Made by a program: the position numbers and the translations under genes
Notes under the pieces: model-generated
Databases searched by the model: none
Seen by the model: only the letters and a program-made list of their open reading frames with translations
What the model was told of the DNA's origin: nothing
In this document: in pieces, positions 23,615 through 31,739 of the stretch
Layout: the number at the start of each line of letters is the position of its first letter
How positions within the stretch are numbered: position 1 is the stretch's first letter
Source: Planctomonas deserti
GTDB taxonomy: Bacteria > Actinomycetota > Actinomycetes > Actinomycetales > Microbacteriaceae
Assembly (NCBI RefSeq): GCF_003067705.1
Contig: NZ_QANL01000002.1
Location: 868,001 to 932,000 of the forward strand
Length of the DNA: 64,000 nucleotides
Direction: 5' to 3'

Positions 23615-24388
23615 CTAGTTCCTGGGCGTCGCCCTGCGCAGGACGAGGAAGCCGGTGACGGCCGCGACCGCCGTGGGCAGGAGCAGCCAGGCCGCCACCC
23701 CGGAGGCCCCGTTCGTCGCGAACCACTCGCCGACCGCGGGCCAGGTGTCGGTGTAGGTGAACAGCGCGACCAGTGCGATGAGGAGGACGCCGAGCGCCGC
23801 CCAGAACGCGATCATGCCGTACATGCGCCAGCGCATGTAGACGGTGGCGATCGCCGCGCCCGCGAAGAAGAAGAACAGGAACAGGGAGAAGAACACGAAC
23901 AGGCGCGCGAGCCCGCCCTCGGTCCCGAAGTAGATCGCGGTGAACATGTGCCCGCCGAGGCCCCAGCCCCCGGTCGCCTCCTCGATGGCGGCGAGGATCG
24001 CCATGCCGACGGCGTAGCCGGCGGACACGAGCACGAACAGCAGGGAGGTGCCCAGGTAGTACTCCCGGCGGGTGACGCTGTAGCCGAGCGCGAACGGGAA
24101 GGTCACGGTGATCGCCTGCGCCGCGACGACGGACATGTAGACGAAGATGAACGTCGCCGCGCCGCTCCACTGCGTGCCGTCTACGGCCTCGCCCGAGTCC
24201 ATGCTGATGCTCACGTCGAGGACCGCCCAGATGGCGTAGTTCACCGCGAAGATGAGGGCCAGGATGATCGCCGGCGTCTGCACGATCACCCACGTGTTCG
24301 TGAGGTGGAGCCGGACCACGTTCCAGATGCGGTTGGTCTGCTCGGCCCGCGGCGTCTCGAGGGTCGAGGACGGGGAGGTGGCGGTCAT
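23615..24388 (-). CDS. ABC transporter permease-like membrane protein, 257 aa
   Basis: Six predicted transmembrane helices after a 30-residue polar start: TPAIILALIFAVNYAIWAVL, AATFIFVYMSVVAAQAITV, SLLFVLVSAGYAVGMAILAA, LFVFFSLFLFFFFAGAAIATV, IAFWAALGVLLIALVALF and the C-terminal GVAAWLLLPTAVAAVTGFLVL. The layout is that of the single-domain permeases paired with YtrB/BcrA-type ATPases. It overlaps the ATPase stop by 4 nt (ATGA), as the third gene of a GntR-ATPase-permease operon. Its substrate is unknown; relatives export antibiotics or act in cell-wall stress. Confidence 0.82.
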   Translation of the reverse strand: MTATSPSSTLETPRAEQTNRIWNVVRLHLTNTWVIVQTPAIILALIFAVNYAIWAVLDVSISMDSGEAVDGTQWSGAATFIFVYMSVVAAQAITVTFPFALGYSVTRREYYLGTSLLFVLVSAGYAVGMAILAAIEEATGGWGLGGHMFTAIYFGTEGGLARLFVFFSLFLFFFFAGAAIATVYMRWRMYGMIAFWAALGVLLIALVALFTYTDTWPAVGEWFATNGASGVAAWLLLPTAVAAVTGFLVLRRATPRN

Positions 24389-25293
24389 GATGTCTTCTCG
24401 AATTCCTTCTCGGTGGTGTTGGTGCGGCGGACGATGAGCTGTTGCAGGGAGACGGGCGCCAGTTCCAGGCCGGCGTCCGCGGCGTCGCGGCGCTCCGCAG
24501 CCGTCAGGGCGGGGACGGTGACGGACGCCAGCCCGCCGACGCCGTCGCGGTGCAGCACCTCGCGGCCCGCCACGAAGGCGTCGACCGCACGCCGCCCGCC
24601 GACGACCGTGACCGCGGAGGACCGCACGTCCTCGGCGTCCTGGTCGATGAGGACGCGCCCGTCGTCGATCACGAGGACGTGCTCGAGCAGGTTCGACACC
24701 TCGTCGATGAGGTGCGTCGACAGCACGATCGTGCGGGGGTGCTCCGCGAAGTCCTCGAGCAGGCGGTCGTAGAAGATCTGGCGCGCGACGGCGTCGAGGC
24801 CCAGATACGGCTCGTCGAAGAACGTCAGCGGCGCCCGCGACGCAAGGCCGACGACGACCCCGATGGCGGAGAGCTGGCCGCGGGAGACTTTCTTGATCGG
24901 CCGCTTCATCGGCAGCCGGAACTCCTCGATGAGACGCTCCGCGAAGGCGGCGTCCCAGTGGTCGAAGAACCAGGGCGCGCTGGCGAACACGTGCTTCACC
25001 CGCCAGTCGTCCGGGTACTTCTGGCTCTCCTTGACGAAGCAGACCCGGCGGAGCACCGCGGGGTTCTCCATGGGCGACTCGCCGAACACCTCGATGCTGC
25101 CGGTCGTGGGGAACTGCTGCGCCGTGAGGAGTTGCATGAGGGTGGTCTTCCCCGCTCCGTTGCGGCCGAGCAGACCGTAGATGCGGTCGGGCTCCAGGGA
25201 GAAGGACACGTCGTCGACGGCGGAGAACGAGCCGAAGCGCTTGGTCAGGCCGGTCACGCGGACGACGGGGGCGGGATCCGTTGCGGCGCTCAT
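24385..25293 (-). CDS. ABC transporter ATP-binding protein (BcrA/YtrB type), 302 aa
   Basis: Walker A is LLGRNGAGKTTLMQLL. The signature region is atypical (KKVSRGQLSAIGVVVGLA) in place of LSGGQ, which is common in the YtrB/EcsA subgroup. Walker B is APLTFFDEPYLGLD, and the switch His lies in IVLSTHLIDEV. A C-terminal extension of about 90 residues follows the ATPase. It is preceded by a YtrA-type regulator (4-nt overlap) and followed by its permease. Such operons are usually repressed by the GntR protein and induced by cell-wall-active compounds; that is family knowledge, not shown here. Confidence 0.92.
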   Translation of the reverse strand: MSAATDPAPVVRVTGLTKRFGSFSAVDDVSFSLEPDRIYGLLGRNGAGKTTLMQLLTAQQFPTTGSIEVFGESPMENPAVLRRVCFVKESQKYPDDWRVKHVFASAPWFFDHWDAAFAERLIEEFRLPMKRPIKKVSRGQLSAIGVVVGLASRAPLTFFDEPYLGLDAVARQIFYDRLLEDFAEHPRTIVLSTHLIDEVSNLLEHVLVIDDGRVLIDQDAEDVRSSAVTVVGGRRAVDAFVAGREVLHRDGVGGLASVTVPALTAAERRDAADAGLELAPVSLQQLIVRRTNTTEKEFEKTS

Positions 25294-25652
25294 GCGGTCA
25301 CCTCTTCCGTGCGGATCATGTCGGACAACTGCTTCGGGTCGATGCCGAGCTTCGCGGCCTCCCGGAGCAGGGGGCGCAGGTACTCCTCGCGGAAGCCCTC
25401 GCGACGCTGGGCGATCAGGCGCTCGCGGGCGCCCTGGGCGACGAACATGCCGATTCCTCTCTTCTTGTAGACGACGCCGTCCTCGACGAGCCGGTTCACG
25501 CCACGCCCCGCGGTCGCGGGGTTGATGCGATAGAACGCGGCGAACTCGTTCGTGGACGGGATCTGGGACTCCTCCTCGATGACGCCGTCGATGATGTCGT
25601 TCTCGATCTGCTCTGCGAGCTGCACGAAGATCGGCTTGCCGTCGTCGATCAC
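25290..25652 (-). CDS. GntR-family regulator, YtrA subfamily, 120 aa
   Basis: A winged helix at residues about 1-72 (GKPIFVQLAEQIENDIIDGVI, then IPSTNEFAAFYRINPATAGRGVNRLVEDGVVYKKRGIGMFV) is followed by only about 45 residues, as in the YtrA subfamily, which dimerises through a short helical tail. ATG 25652 follows GGAAGGAGGG at 8-9 nt. A near-perfect 11-bp inverted repeat centred at 25744-25745, 90 nt upstream, is the likely operator. First gene of the operon with the ABC ATPase and permease. Confidence 0.92.
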   Translation of the reverse strand: MIDDGKPIFVQLAEQIENDIIDGVIEEESQIPSTNEFAAFYRINPATAGRGVNRLVEDGVVYKKRGIGMFVAQGARERLIAQRREGFREEYLRPLLREAAKLGIDPKQLSDMIRTEEVTA

Positions 25653-25730
25653 GGGTTCCCTCCTTCCCTGGGAAGGACCCGGCGCAGCGGGTCCGGTCCG
25701 GGGGCCGCCTCGAACGGACGGCGGTTACCC

Positions 25731-25758
25731 GGTTCGTTAGTCATGTAACTAACCAACC
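25731..25758. promoter_or_regulatory. Predicted operator of the YtrA-type regulator
   Basis: Arms GGTTCGTTAGT (25731-25741) and ACTAACCAACC (25748-25758) match at 10 of 11 positions around a 6-nt spacer CATGTA. It is the most AT-rich patch in the area and lies between the divergent GntR operon and the amidase gene, which starts 54 nt away. A GntR dimer would fit; binding is inferred. Confidence 0.65.
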
Positions 25759-25800
25759 ATGTGGCGCGGCCCGTGTCAATGCTCGATTCCACGGTCCGCC

Positions 25801-25806
25801 TAGGCT
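25801..25806 (+). promoter_or_regulatory. -10 box of leaderless amidase gene
   Basis: TAGGCT followed by 6 nt and GTG 25813. Confidence 0.55.
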
Positions 25807-25812
25807 CTGAGA

Positions 25813-27237
25813 GTGTTCGAACTCCATCACCTCACCGCCCAGGAGCAGTGGGACTGGCTGCACCGCGGCGAGATCACCCCGGCCGAGCTGGCCGAGCACT
25901 ACCTCGGCCGCATCGATCGCCTGAACGACGAGCTCGGTGCCTTCGTCACGGTGACGCGGCGCGAGGCGCTGCAGCGCGCCGCCGACCTCCCCGACCTCGT
26001 GCCGCGCTCCGCCGTGCTGTGGGGCCTGCCTCTCGGTGACAAGGACCTCAGCCAGCGCGCGGGCGTGCGGACGACCTTCGGCTCCGCGCTGTTCGAGGAC
26101 TTCGTGCCGGACAGCACGGACGAGATCGTGACCGTGCTCGACGCCGCGGGCGGGGTGAGCCTCGGCAAGACGAACGCGCCGGAGTTCGGCCTGCCCTCCT
26201 ACACCGAGAACCGCGTCGCGCCGCCCGCCCGGAACCCCTACGACGTCCGCCTCGGCGCGGGCGGGTCGAGCGGCGGCGCGGCGGTCGCGGTGGCGGCCGG
26301 ACTGCTCCCGGTCGCGCCGGGGTCGGACGGCGGGGGGTCCGTGCGCATCCCGGCCGCGGCGACGGGTCTGGTCGGGCTCAAGCCGTCCCGCGGCCTCGTT
26401 CCCGCGGGAGCCGGCATCGCCTCCCTCGGCGGGCTCGTCGTGCCGGGGCCACTAGCCCGCACGGTCGCGGATGCGGCCATGTTGCTCGACGCCATGATCG
26501 CCAGGGTGAACGGCAGGATCGCGCACCCCTTCACGCTGCGCGCGCCGGACGACGGCGCACCCCTGCTCGGCGCCGCCGTCCGGGGCGAGGGGCGCTTCCA
26601 GCTCGCCGTGATGACGACCTCCCCCTGGGACAGCGCCTACGACATCGCGCTCGATCCTGAGGCCCAGGCCGCGTTCGACGTCGCCGTGCGGGAACTGAAC
26701 GCCGTCGGTCACGGGCTCGAGGGGATCGCCCTGCTGCCGGACGACACGTACGCGCCCGCGTTCCGCACGATCTGGCAGGCGGGCGCCGCCGGCATCCCGG
26801 CGGAGGGGGCCGAGCTCGAGAGGGTGGAGCCGCTCACCCGCTGGCTGATCGAGCGCGGCCGGGCCCTGTCCGCCCGGGACCTCTCGAGCGCGCTTGCTGC
26901 GCTCGCCGCCTACGAGCGCAGCGTCCTCGCCCAGTTCTCGTCCTTCGACGCCGTCGTGACGCCCGCGCTGGCGCAGACGCCGCGGCCGATCGGCTGGTAC
27001 GACGCGGAGGACGGCGAGCGCAACTTCGCCCAGCAGGTGCAGTACACGCCGTTCACGTCGTTCGCGAACGTCACGGGGTTGCCCGCCATCACCCTGCCCG
27101 TGCACGTGACGCCCGACGGCCTGCCGATGGGCGTGCAGCTCATCGGGCGGCCGGGAGGCGAGGCGACGCTCCTGGCGATCGGGGCCCAGCTCGAGCGCCG
27201 GCTGCGCTGGCACCGGAGGCACCCGCCGCAGTGGTAG
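25813..27237 (+). CDS. Amidase (amidase signature family), 474 aa
   Basis: Ser-cisSer-Lys amidase. The catalytic Lys lies in GLPLGDKDLS, the cis-Ser in GAGGSSGGAAVAVAAG, and the nucleophile Ser in GSDGGGSVRIPAA. VGLKPSRGLVP follows, which is conserved in GatA-like enzymes. The substrate is unresolved; the protein is not in a gatCAB context, so it is more likely a stand-alone amide hydrolase than the glutamyl-tRNA amidotransferase subunit. GTG 25813 follows TAGGCT by 6 nt (leaderless). A GC hairpin (27293-27321) at its 3' side is shared with the convergent monooxygenase gene. Confidence 0.93.
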   Translation: MFELHHLTAQEQWDWLHRGEITPAELAEHYLGRIDRLNDELGAFVTVTRREALQRAADLPDLVPRSAVLWGLPLGDKDLSQRAGVRTTFGSALFEDFVPDSTDEIVTVLDAAGGVSLGKTNAPEFGLPSYTENRVAPPARNPYDVRLGAGGSSGGAAVAVAAGLLPVAPGSDGGGSVRIPAAATGLVGLKPSRGLVPAGAGIASLGGLVVPGPLARTVADAAMLLDAMIARVNGRIAHPFTLRAPDDGAPLLGAAVRGEGRFQLAVMTTSPWDSAYDIALDPEAQAAFDVAVRELNAVGHGLEGIALLPDDTYAPAFRTIWQAGAAGIPAEGAELERVEPLTRWLIERGRALSARDLSSALAALAAYERSVLAQFSSFDAVVTPALAQTPRPIGWYDAEDGERNFAQQVQYTPFTSFANVTGLPAITLPVHVTPDGLPMGVQLIGRPGGEATLLAIGAQLERRLRWHRRHPPQW

Positions 27238-27292
27238 GGCGACGTGCGGAGAAGCGGGTGACGTGGTGAGCGGCGTGCTGGCGAGCAGTGCC

Positions 27293-27321
27293 GCCCGCCG
27301 GCCTCAGCCGGCGTGGCGGGC
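27293..27321. terminator. GC hairpin between amidase and monooxygenase genes
   Basis: GCCCGC (27293-27298) pairs with GCGGGC (27316-27321), with an inner CGGC/GCCG stem. It overlaps the stop codon of the minus-strand monooxygenase gene (27304-27306). Candidate two-way terminator. Confidence 0.4.
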
Positions 27322-28335
27322 GACCTGCGGCAGCACCTCCGTGGCGAAGAGCTCGATCGACTCCATCATCAGCGGCTGAGGCACGCCTGACCAGTCCATC
27401 TGCAGCGTGTGCCGCGTGTGCCCCATCCGCTCCTGCAGGGCCAGGATCCGGTCGGCCACCTCGTTCGGGCTGCCCGCGAGAATCGCGCCGCGCGGTGCGG
27501 TCATCTGGTCGTAGGTGATGCGGTTCGGGGTCGGGAACCCGCGCTCGGCGGAGATGCGCCGCATCGAGTCGATCCAGTAGGGGTAGAACGCCTCCTTCGC
27601 CTTGCGCGAGTCGCGGCCGATGAATCCGGGACCCGCGACGGCGACCCGCAGCGCGTTCGCGTCCCGCCCGTGCTCGGCGGCCGCCTCGCGGTACAGCTCC
27701 GCGAGCGGGGCGAAGCGCTCGGGCAGGCCGCCGATGATGGCGTAGCTCACCGGGAGCCCGAGGCTGCCCGCGCGCACGGAGGACTGCGGATTGCCGCCGG
27801 TGGCCACCCAGATGTCGAGGTGTCCCGACGTCGGGCGGGGGAGGACCAAGGCGTTCGTCAGCGGCGGCCGGAACCGCCCGCTCCAGGTCACCGTCTCGTT
27901 CGCGTCGATCGCGAGGAGCAGCTCGAGCTTCTCCTCGTACAGGGCGTCGTAGTCCTCGAGCCGCGCCCCGAACAGCGGGAACGACTCGATGAAGGATCCG
28001 CGGCCCGCCATCAGCTCGGCCCTGCCGCCGGTCAGCAGGTCGAGCGTCGCGAACTGCTGGTAGACCCGCACCGGGTCCTCCGTGCTCAGCACGGTCACCG
28101 CGCTGCCGAGCCGGATGGAGCGGGTGATGCCCGCCGCGGCCGCGAGCACCGTGGCCGGTGCGGAGATCGCGTACTCGGGCCGGTGGTGCTCGCCGAGCCC
28201 GAAGGAGTGCAGGCCGAGCTCGTCGGCCAGCCGGATGCGCTCCAGCGTGTTGGCGAGCTGCTGCCGGGGGCTGATCCGCTCCCCGGTGACCGGGTCCGCG
28301 TGGATGTCACCGAAGCTGTAGATGCCGAGTTCCAT
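27304..28335 (-). CDS. LLM-class flavin-dependent oxidoreductase, 343 aa
   Basis: Luciferase-like monooxygenase fold: MELGIYSFGDIHADPVTGER at the start, LGLHSFGLGEHHRPEYAISAPATVLAAAA with the typical HH, IRLGSAVTVLSTEDPVRVYQQFATLDLLTGGRAELMAGRGSFIESFPLFG, and a C-terminal substrate lid. It resembles the alkanal/nitrilotriacetate-type LLM proteins of actinobacteria that use FMNH2 or F420; the conserved pattern does not separate these. Upstream (28459-28631) lie four regularly spaced 16-bp repeats and one inverted copy, possible control sites for this gene. Confidence 0.9.
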   Translation of the reverse strand: MELGIYSFGDIHADPVTGERISPRQQLANTLERIRLADELGLHSFGLGEHHRPEYAISAPATVLAAAAGITRSIRLGSAVTVLSTEDPVRVYQQFATLDLLTGGRAELMAGRGSFIESFPLFGARLEDYDALYEEKLELLLAIDANETVTWSGRFRPPLTNALVLPRPTSGHLDIWVATGGNPQSSVRAGSLGLPVSYAIIGGLPERFAPLAELYREAAAEHGRDANALRVAVAGPGFIGRDSRKAKEAFYPYWIDSMRRISAERGFPTPNRITYDQMTAPRGAILAGSPNEVADRILALQERMGHTRHTLQMDWSGVPQPLMMESIELFATEVLPQVARHAG

Positions 28336-28458
28336 ACTTCTGGATACACCCGTAGCGCCCTGCGCCGCGCCGTTTCCCCGTGTGCCCTGGTCCCGCCCCT
28401 GCCCCCGCCGCTTGCCGCTTGTCGCCTCGCGCCTCCCAGGCCTCGCCCCTCACCCTCA

Positions 28459-28631
28459 CGCAATTCAGCAGATTCGCGTCGGAGGTCGGCGTGTCGGCGC
28501 GCGCGGCCGGCGTGTCGGGCGAGATCTGCTGAGTTGCGTTCATGCCTCGGCGGGATCTGCTGAGTTGCGTCGATTTCTTGGCGGGGTCTGCTGAGTTGCG
28601 TCGGTGGCGGGCCCGGATCTGCTGAATTGCG
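28459..28631. repeat. Array of four 16-bp direct repeats at 31-bp period plus one inverted copy
   Basis: (G/A)(A/G)TCTGCTGAGTTGCG-like units start at 28523, 28554, 28585 and 28616, exactly 31 bp apart. Unit 3 reads GGTCTGC and unit 4 GAATTGCG. The 15-bp spacers are partly related (two end GGCGG). An inverted copy, CGCAATTCAGCAGATT, is at 28459-28474. The inverted copy can pair with the first unit across a 48-bp loop. The repeats are too short for CRISPR. This accounts for most of the 395-bp space between the divergent monooxygenase and siderophore-reductase genes. Confidence 0.85.
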
Positions 28632-28718
28632 GCGATCACGCGTCGGTCACCGGGGGTGCGGTGCGTCGTCGGCGCGGCCTGAATGACGGACTCTTTGCTG
28701 AGGCTCAGTTAGCCCTGC

Positions 28719-28742
28719 CATACTTAGGTAATGCTTACCTTG
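28719..28742 (+). promoter_or_regulatory. -10 box and IdeR/DtxR-type iron box over the start of the SIP gene
   Basis: CATACT (28719-28724) is preceded by TTGCTG (28695-28700) at 18 bp. The iron box TTAGGTAATGCTTACCTTG (28724-28742) has a perfect AGGTAA-TGC-TTACCT core and matches the 19-bp DtxR/IdeR consensus at 14 positions. The start codon ATG 28731 lies inside the box, so repressor binding would cover both the start site and the start codon. Confidence 0.75.
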
Positions 28743-29594
28743 ACTGACGCTCCCGCGCGCGTGCGTCTGTCGGAGCCCGTATACCGGCCGTTCGAGGTCA
28801 CGGTGGCGCGCATCCGGCGGCTCGGACCGTCGTTCCTGCGCTTCACGTTCACCGGGGACGACCTCGAGCACTTCGGGACGGAGTGCCTGGATCAGCGCAT
28901 CAAGGTGGTCGTCCCGGTCGACGGCATGCCGATGTGCGACCTCTTCGGCGCCGACGGCGGGGCCGACTGGTACGCCACCTGGCGCGCGCTGCCGGACGCG
29001 GAGCGCAACCCGTTGCGCACCTACACGGCGCGCGCGGTGCGCCCCGAGCTGCGCGAGGTCGACGTCGACTTCGTCTGCCACGGGGACACCGGACCCGCGA
29101 CGCGCTGGGCGACGACGGCCCAGCCGGGCGACTCCCTCCTGCTCGTCGGCCCGAACGCGCTCTGCGACACGAGCGCCGGGGTCGGCATCGAGTGGCGTCC
29201 CGGCGACGCGCGAACTCTGCTCCTCGCCGGGGACGAGACCGCCGTGCCCGCCATCAGCGGCATTCTCGGCTCGCTCGACGACTCGGCCACCGGTCACGTC
29301 TTCCTCGAGGTTCCGTACGCGGACGACATCCAGCACGTGACTGCGCCCGCCGGTGTCACCGTCACGTGGCTGCCCCGGAACGACCTCCCGCACGGCGAGC
29401 GCCTGACCGAGGCCGTGCGGCACTGGGCGGCGGGACATCCGCCGCTGCACGGCGCGTTCGGCCTGTACGCCTGGCTCGCCGGCGAGGCGGGCACCGTCAA
29501 GGCACTTCGCCGGTTCCTGGTCCGCGAGGCGGGCGTCGACCGCTCGCAGGTGGCCTTCATGGGGTACTGGCGCGCGGGGCGGCCCGAGAACTGA
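28731..29594 (+). CDS. Siderophore-interacting protein (FAD/NAD(P)H ferric-siderophore reductase), 287 aa
   Basis: ViuB/SIP family. The N-terminal FAD-binding barrel contains LRFTFTGDDLEHF, DQRIKVVVP and the flavin motif NPLRTYTARAVR. The C-terminal NAD(P)H domain includes GDSLLLVGPNA, RTLLLAGDETAVPAI and the ending AFMGYWRAGR. It reduces the ferric siderophore in the cytoplasm to release iron. First gene of the uptake locus 28731-33703, preceded by the iron box. If the mRNA is leaderless, ATG 28731 is the start; GTG 28761 is an alternative that would leave the box fully upstream. Confidence 0.92.
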   Translation: MLTLTDAPARVRLSEPVYRPFEVTVARIRRLGPSFLRFTFTGDDLEHFGTECLDQRIKVVVPVDGMPMCDLFGADGGADWYATWRALPDAERNPLRTYTARAVRPELREVDVDFVCHGDTGPATRWATTAQPGDSLLLVGPNALCDTSAGVGIEWRPGDARTLLLAGDETAVPAISGILGSLDDSATGHVFLEVPYADDIQHVTAPAGVTVTWLPRNDLPHGERLTEAVRHWAAGHPPLHGAFGLYAWLAGEAGTVKALRRFLVREAGVDRSQVAFMGYWRAGRPEN

Positions 29595-29598
29595 CCCG

Positions 29599-30669
29599 GT
29601 GAGCGACACACTCGACAGCGTTCGGCTTCGAACCCCGGCGGCCGCGCTCAAGGGTGGCAGGCGCGGCCTCCTGCACTCCACGCGCGCCCGGTCGCTGCTC
29701 TTCGTCGCGTCGGTGCTCATTCTCGCCATCGTCGCGGCCGCGAGCCTGTTCGTCGGGTCGGGCGACATCCCGGCCGACGTCGTGTGGCGGTCGCTGTTGT
29801 CCGGTGGCTCCGACACCGACGCCATCCTGGTCTCCGGCTTCCGGGTGCCCCGGATGCTGCTCGCCCTGATCGTCGGCGCGTCCCTGGGCCTCGCCGGGGC
29901 CCTCATGCAGGCGATCACCCGCAACCCGCTCGCCGACCCCGGCATCCTCGGCGTCAACGCGGGTGCCTACTTCGCCGTCGTCGCGGGCATCTCGTTCTTC
30001 GGGGCGAGCGCCGTCACCGGCTACGTCTGGTGGGCCTTCGGCGGCGCCATCGTCACGACCATCGCGGTGTACGTCATCGGCTCCCGCGGCCGCGCGGGCG
30101 CCACGCCCGTGCGGCTCGTGCTCGCGGGCGTGGCCATCGGGGCGGTGCTCGGCGGACTGAGCCTCGGCCTCACGCTCCTGCAGCCGGAGGTGTTCGACCG
30201 CATCCGGTTCTGGTCGGTCGGCTCGCTGCAGAGCAGGCAGATGGACATCGTTGTCGGCGTGCTCCCGCTCGCGGTCGTGGGCATGGCACTCGCGCTCTAC
30301 CTCTCCCGCGTGCTCAACGTCGTCGCGCTCGGCGACGACCTCGCCCGAAGCCTCGGCGCGCACATCCAGCGCACCCGGATCCTCGCGCTCCTCGCCATCA
30401 CGCTGCTCTGCGGCGCGGCGACCGCGGCGGCCGGGCCGGTCGGGTTCCTCGGCCTCATGGTGCCCTACGTCGCCCGCGCGCTGTTCGGGCCCGACCAGCG
30501 CTGGGTCATCCCGTTCACCCTCACGCTCGCGCCCCTGCTGTTCCTCTGCGCCGACATGCTCGGCCGGGTGATCGTGAGCTCGGAGCTACCGGTCGGCATC
30601 GTCACCGCCTTCCTCGGGGCCCCGATCCTCATCCTGATCATCCGTTCCCGGAAGTCGAGGCCGCTGTGA
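29599..30669 (+). CDS. FecCD-family iron-siderophore ABC permease 1, 356 aa
   Basis: BtuC/FecCD-type permease with about ten helices after a basic N-terminus. The conserved stretches are GFRVPRMLLALIVGASLGLAGALMQAITRNPLADPGILGVN at helices 2-3, the coupling region LGDDLARSLGAHIQRTR, and GPVGFLGLMVPYVARALFG. The GTG start is 4 nt after the SIP stop, and its stop overlaps the next permease (GTGA). It should pair with the second permease as a heterodimer. Confidence 0.93.
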   Translation: MSDTLDSVRLRTPAAALKGGRRGLLHSTRARSLLFVASVLILAIVAAASLFVGSGDIPADVVWRSLLSGGSDTDAILVSGFRVPRMLLALIVGASLGLAGALMQAITRNPLADPGILGVNAGAYFAVVAGISFFGASAVTGYVWWAFGGAIVTTIAVYVIGSRGRAGATPVRLVLAGVAIGAVLGGLSLGLTLLQPEVFDRIRFWSVGSLQSRQMDIVVGVLPLAVVGMALALYLSRVLNVVALGDDLARSLGAHIQRTRILALLAITLLCGAATAAAGPVGFLGLMVPYVARALFGPDQRWVIPFTLTLAPLLFLCADMLGRVIVSSELPVGIVTAFLGAPILILIIRSRKSRPL

Positions 30670-31739
30670 GCCGCGCCGCGGCGGTCGCCGCTCGTCCCGC
30701 CGGGGGAGCGGGCCGCAGGGTGATCCGCGCCGGCGACCGGATGAGCCTGGTCGTGCACCGGAGGGGAGCGATCGTGGTGCTCGCCCTCGTCGTGTTCACC
30801 CTGGCCCTCGCCTCGGTCGCGATCACGCTCGGCGAGTACCCCGTGCCCGTCGCGCAGATCCTGGACACGTTCGCCGGCGGCGGCTCGGACGGGGTGCGCC
30901 GGATCGTGCTCGAGGGCAGGCTGCCCCGCATCGTTCTCGCCGTGATCGCGGGCGCCGCGCTCGCGCTGAGCGGGGCGGTGTTCCAGTCGATGACGCGGAA
31001 CCCGCTCGGCAGCCCGGACATCATCGGCTTCAACACGGGCGCGTACACCGGCGCCCTCGTCGTCGTGCTCCTGCTCGGCGGCAACTACGTCGCGCAGTCG
31101 GTCGGCGCGCTGGTCGGCGGCCTCGTCGCGGCCGTGCTGGTCTACCTGCTCGCCTGGACGAAGGGGGTGCAGGGCTTCCGGCTGATCGTCGTCGGCATTG
31201 CTGTCGGCGCCATCCTGCACTCGGTCAACGCGTGGCTCATCATCCGCGCGCGGCTCGAGGAGGCCCTCGCCGCGGCCACCTGGGGCGCCGGTTCCTTCAA
31301 CGAGGCCGGGTGGGAGAAGGTCGTGCCGGTCGGGATCGCCGTCCTGATCGTCGTCCCGCTGCTCGTGCTGTTCGCCCGCCCGCTCGCCCTGCTCGAGATG
31401 GGCGACGAGACGGCGCAGAGCCTCGGCGTGCGCCCCGAGCTCACCCGCGGAGTCCTGCTGCTCGCGGGCGTCGCGCTCGTCGCGGCCATCACGGCGGCCG
31501 CCGGTCCCATCGCGTTCGTCGCGCTCGCGGCGCCGCAGCTCGCGCGGCGGCTCGCGCGGTCGCCCGGGGTCGCCCTCCTGCCGTCCGCCGCCATGGGCGC
31601 CGCGCTGATGCTCGCGAGCGACGTCGTGGCGCAGCGGCTGCTCGCCCCGACCCAGCTGCCCGTCGGCATCGTCACGGTGTGCATCGGCGGGCTCTACCTC
31701 GTGGGCCTGCTGATCGCGCAGACCAGGAGGCAGGGATGA
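30666..31739 (+). CDS. FecCD-family iron-siderophore ABC permease 2, 357 aa
   Basis: Same fold as its upstream neighbour: LPRIVLAVIAGAALALSGAVFQSMTRNPLGSPDIIGFNTGAYTGA, coupling helix MGDETAQSLGVRPELTR, and GPIAFVALAAPQLARRLAR. About 30 Ala/Arg-rich residues precede the first helix. GTG 30666 overlaps the previous stop as GTGA, which fixes the start in preference to longer open frames. The ATPase gene overlaps its end (ATGA). Confidence 0.93.
   Translation: MSRAAAVAARPAGGAGRRVIRAGDRMSLVVHRRGAIVVLALVVFTLALASVAITLGEYPVPVAQILDTFAGGGSDGVRRIVLEGRLPRIVLAVIAGAALALSGAVFQSMTRNPLGSPDIIGFNTGAYTGALVVVLLLGGNYVAQSVGALVGGLVAAVLVYLLAWTKGVQGFRLIVVGIAVGAILHSVNAWLIIRARLEEALAAATWGAGSFNEAGWEKVVPVGIAVLIVVPLLVLFARPLALLEMGDETAQSLGVRPELTRGVLLLAGVALVAAITAAAGPIAFVALAAPQLARRLARSPGVALLPSAAMGAALMLASDVVAQRLLAPTQLPVGIVTVCIGGLYLVGLLIAQTRRQG

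Noticed and set aside
28459-28631. CRISPR array
   Set aside because: Repeats are 16 bp and spacers 15 bp, spacers are partly related, and no cas genes are present.
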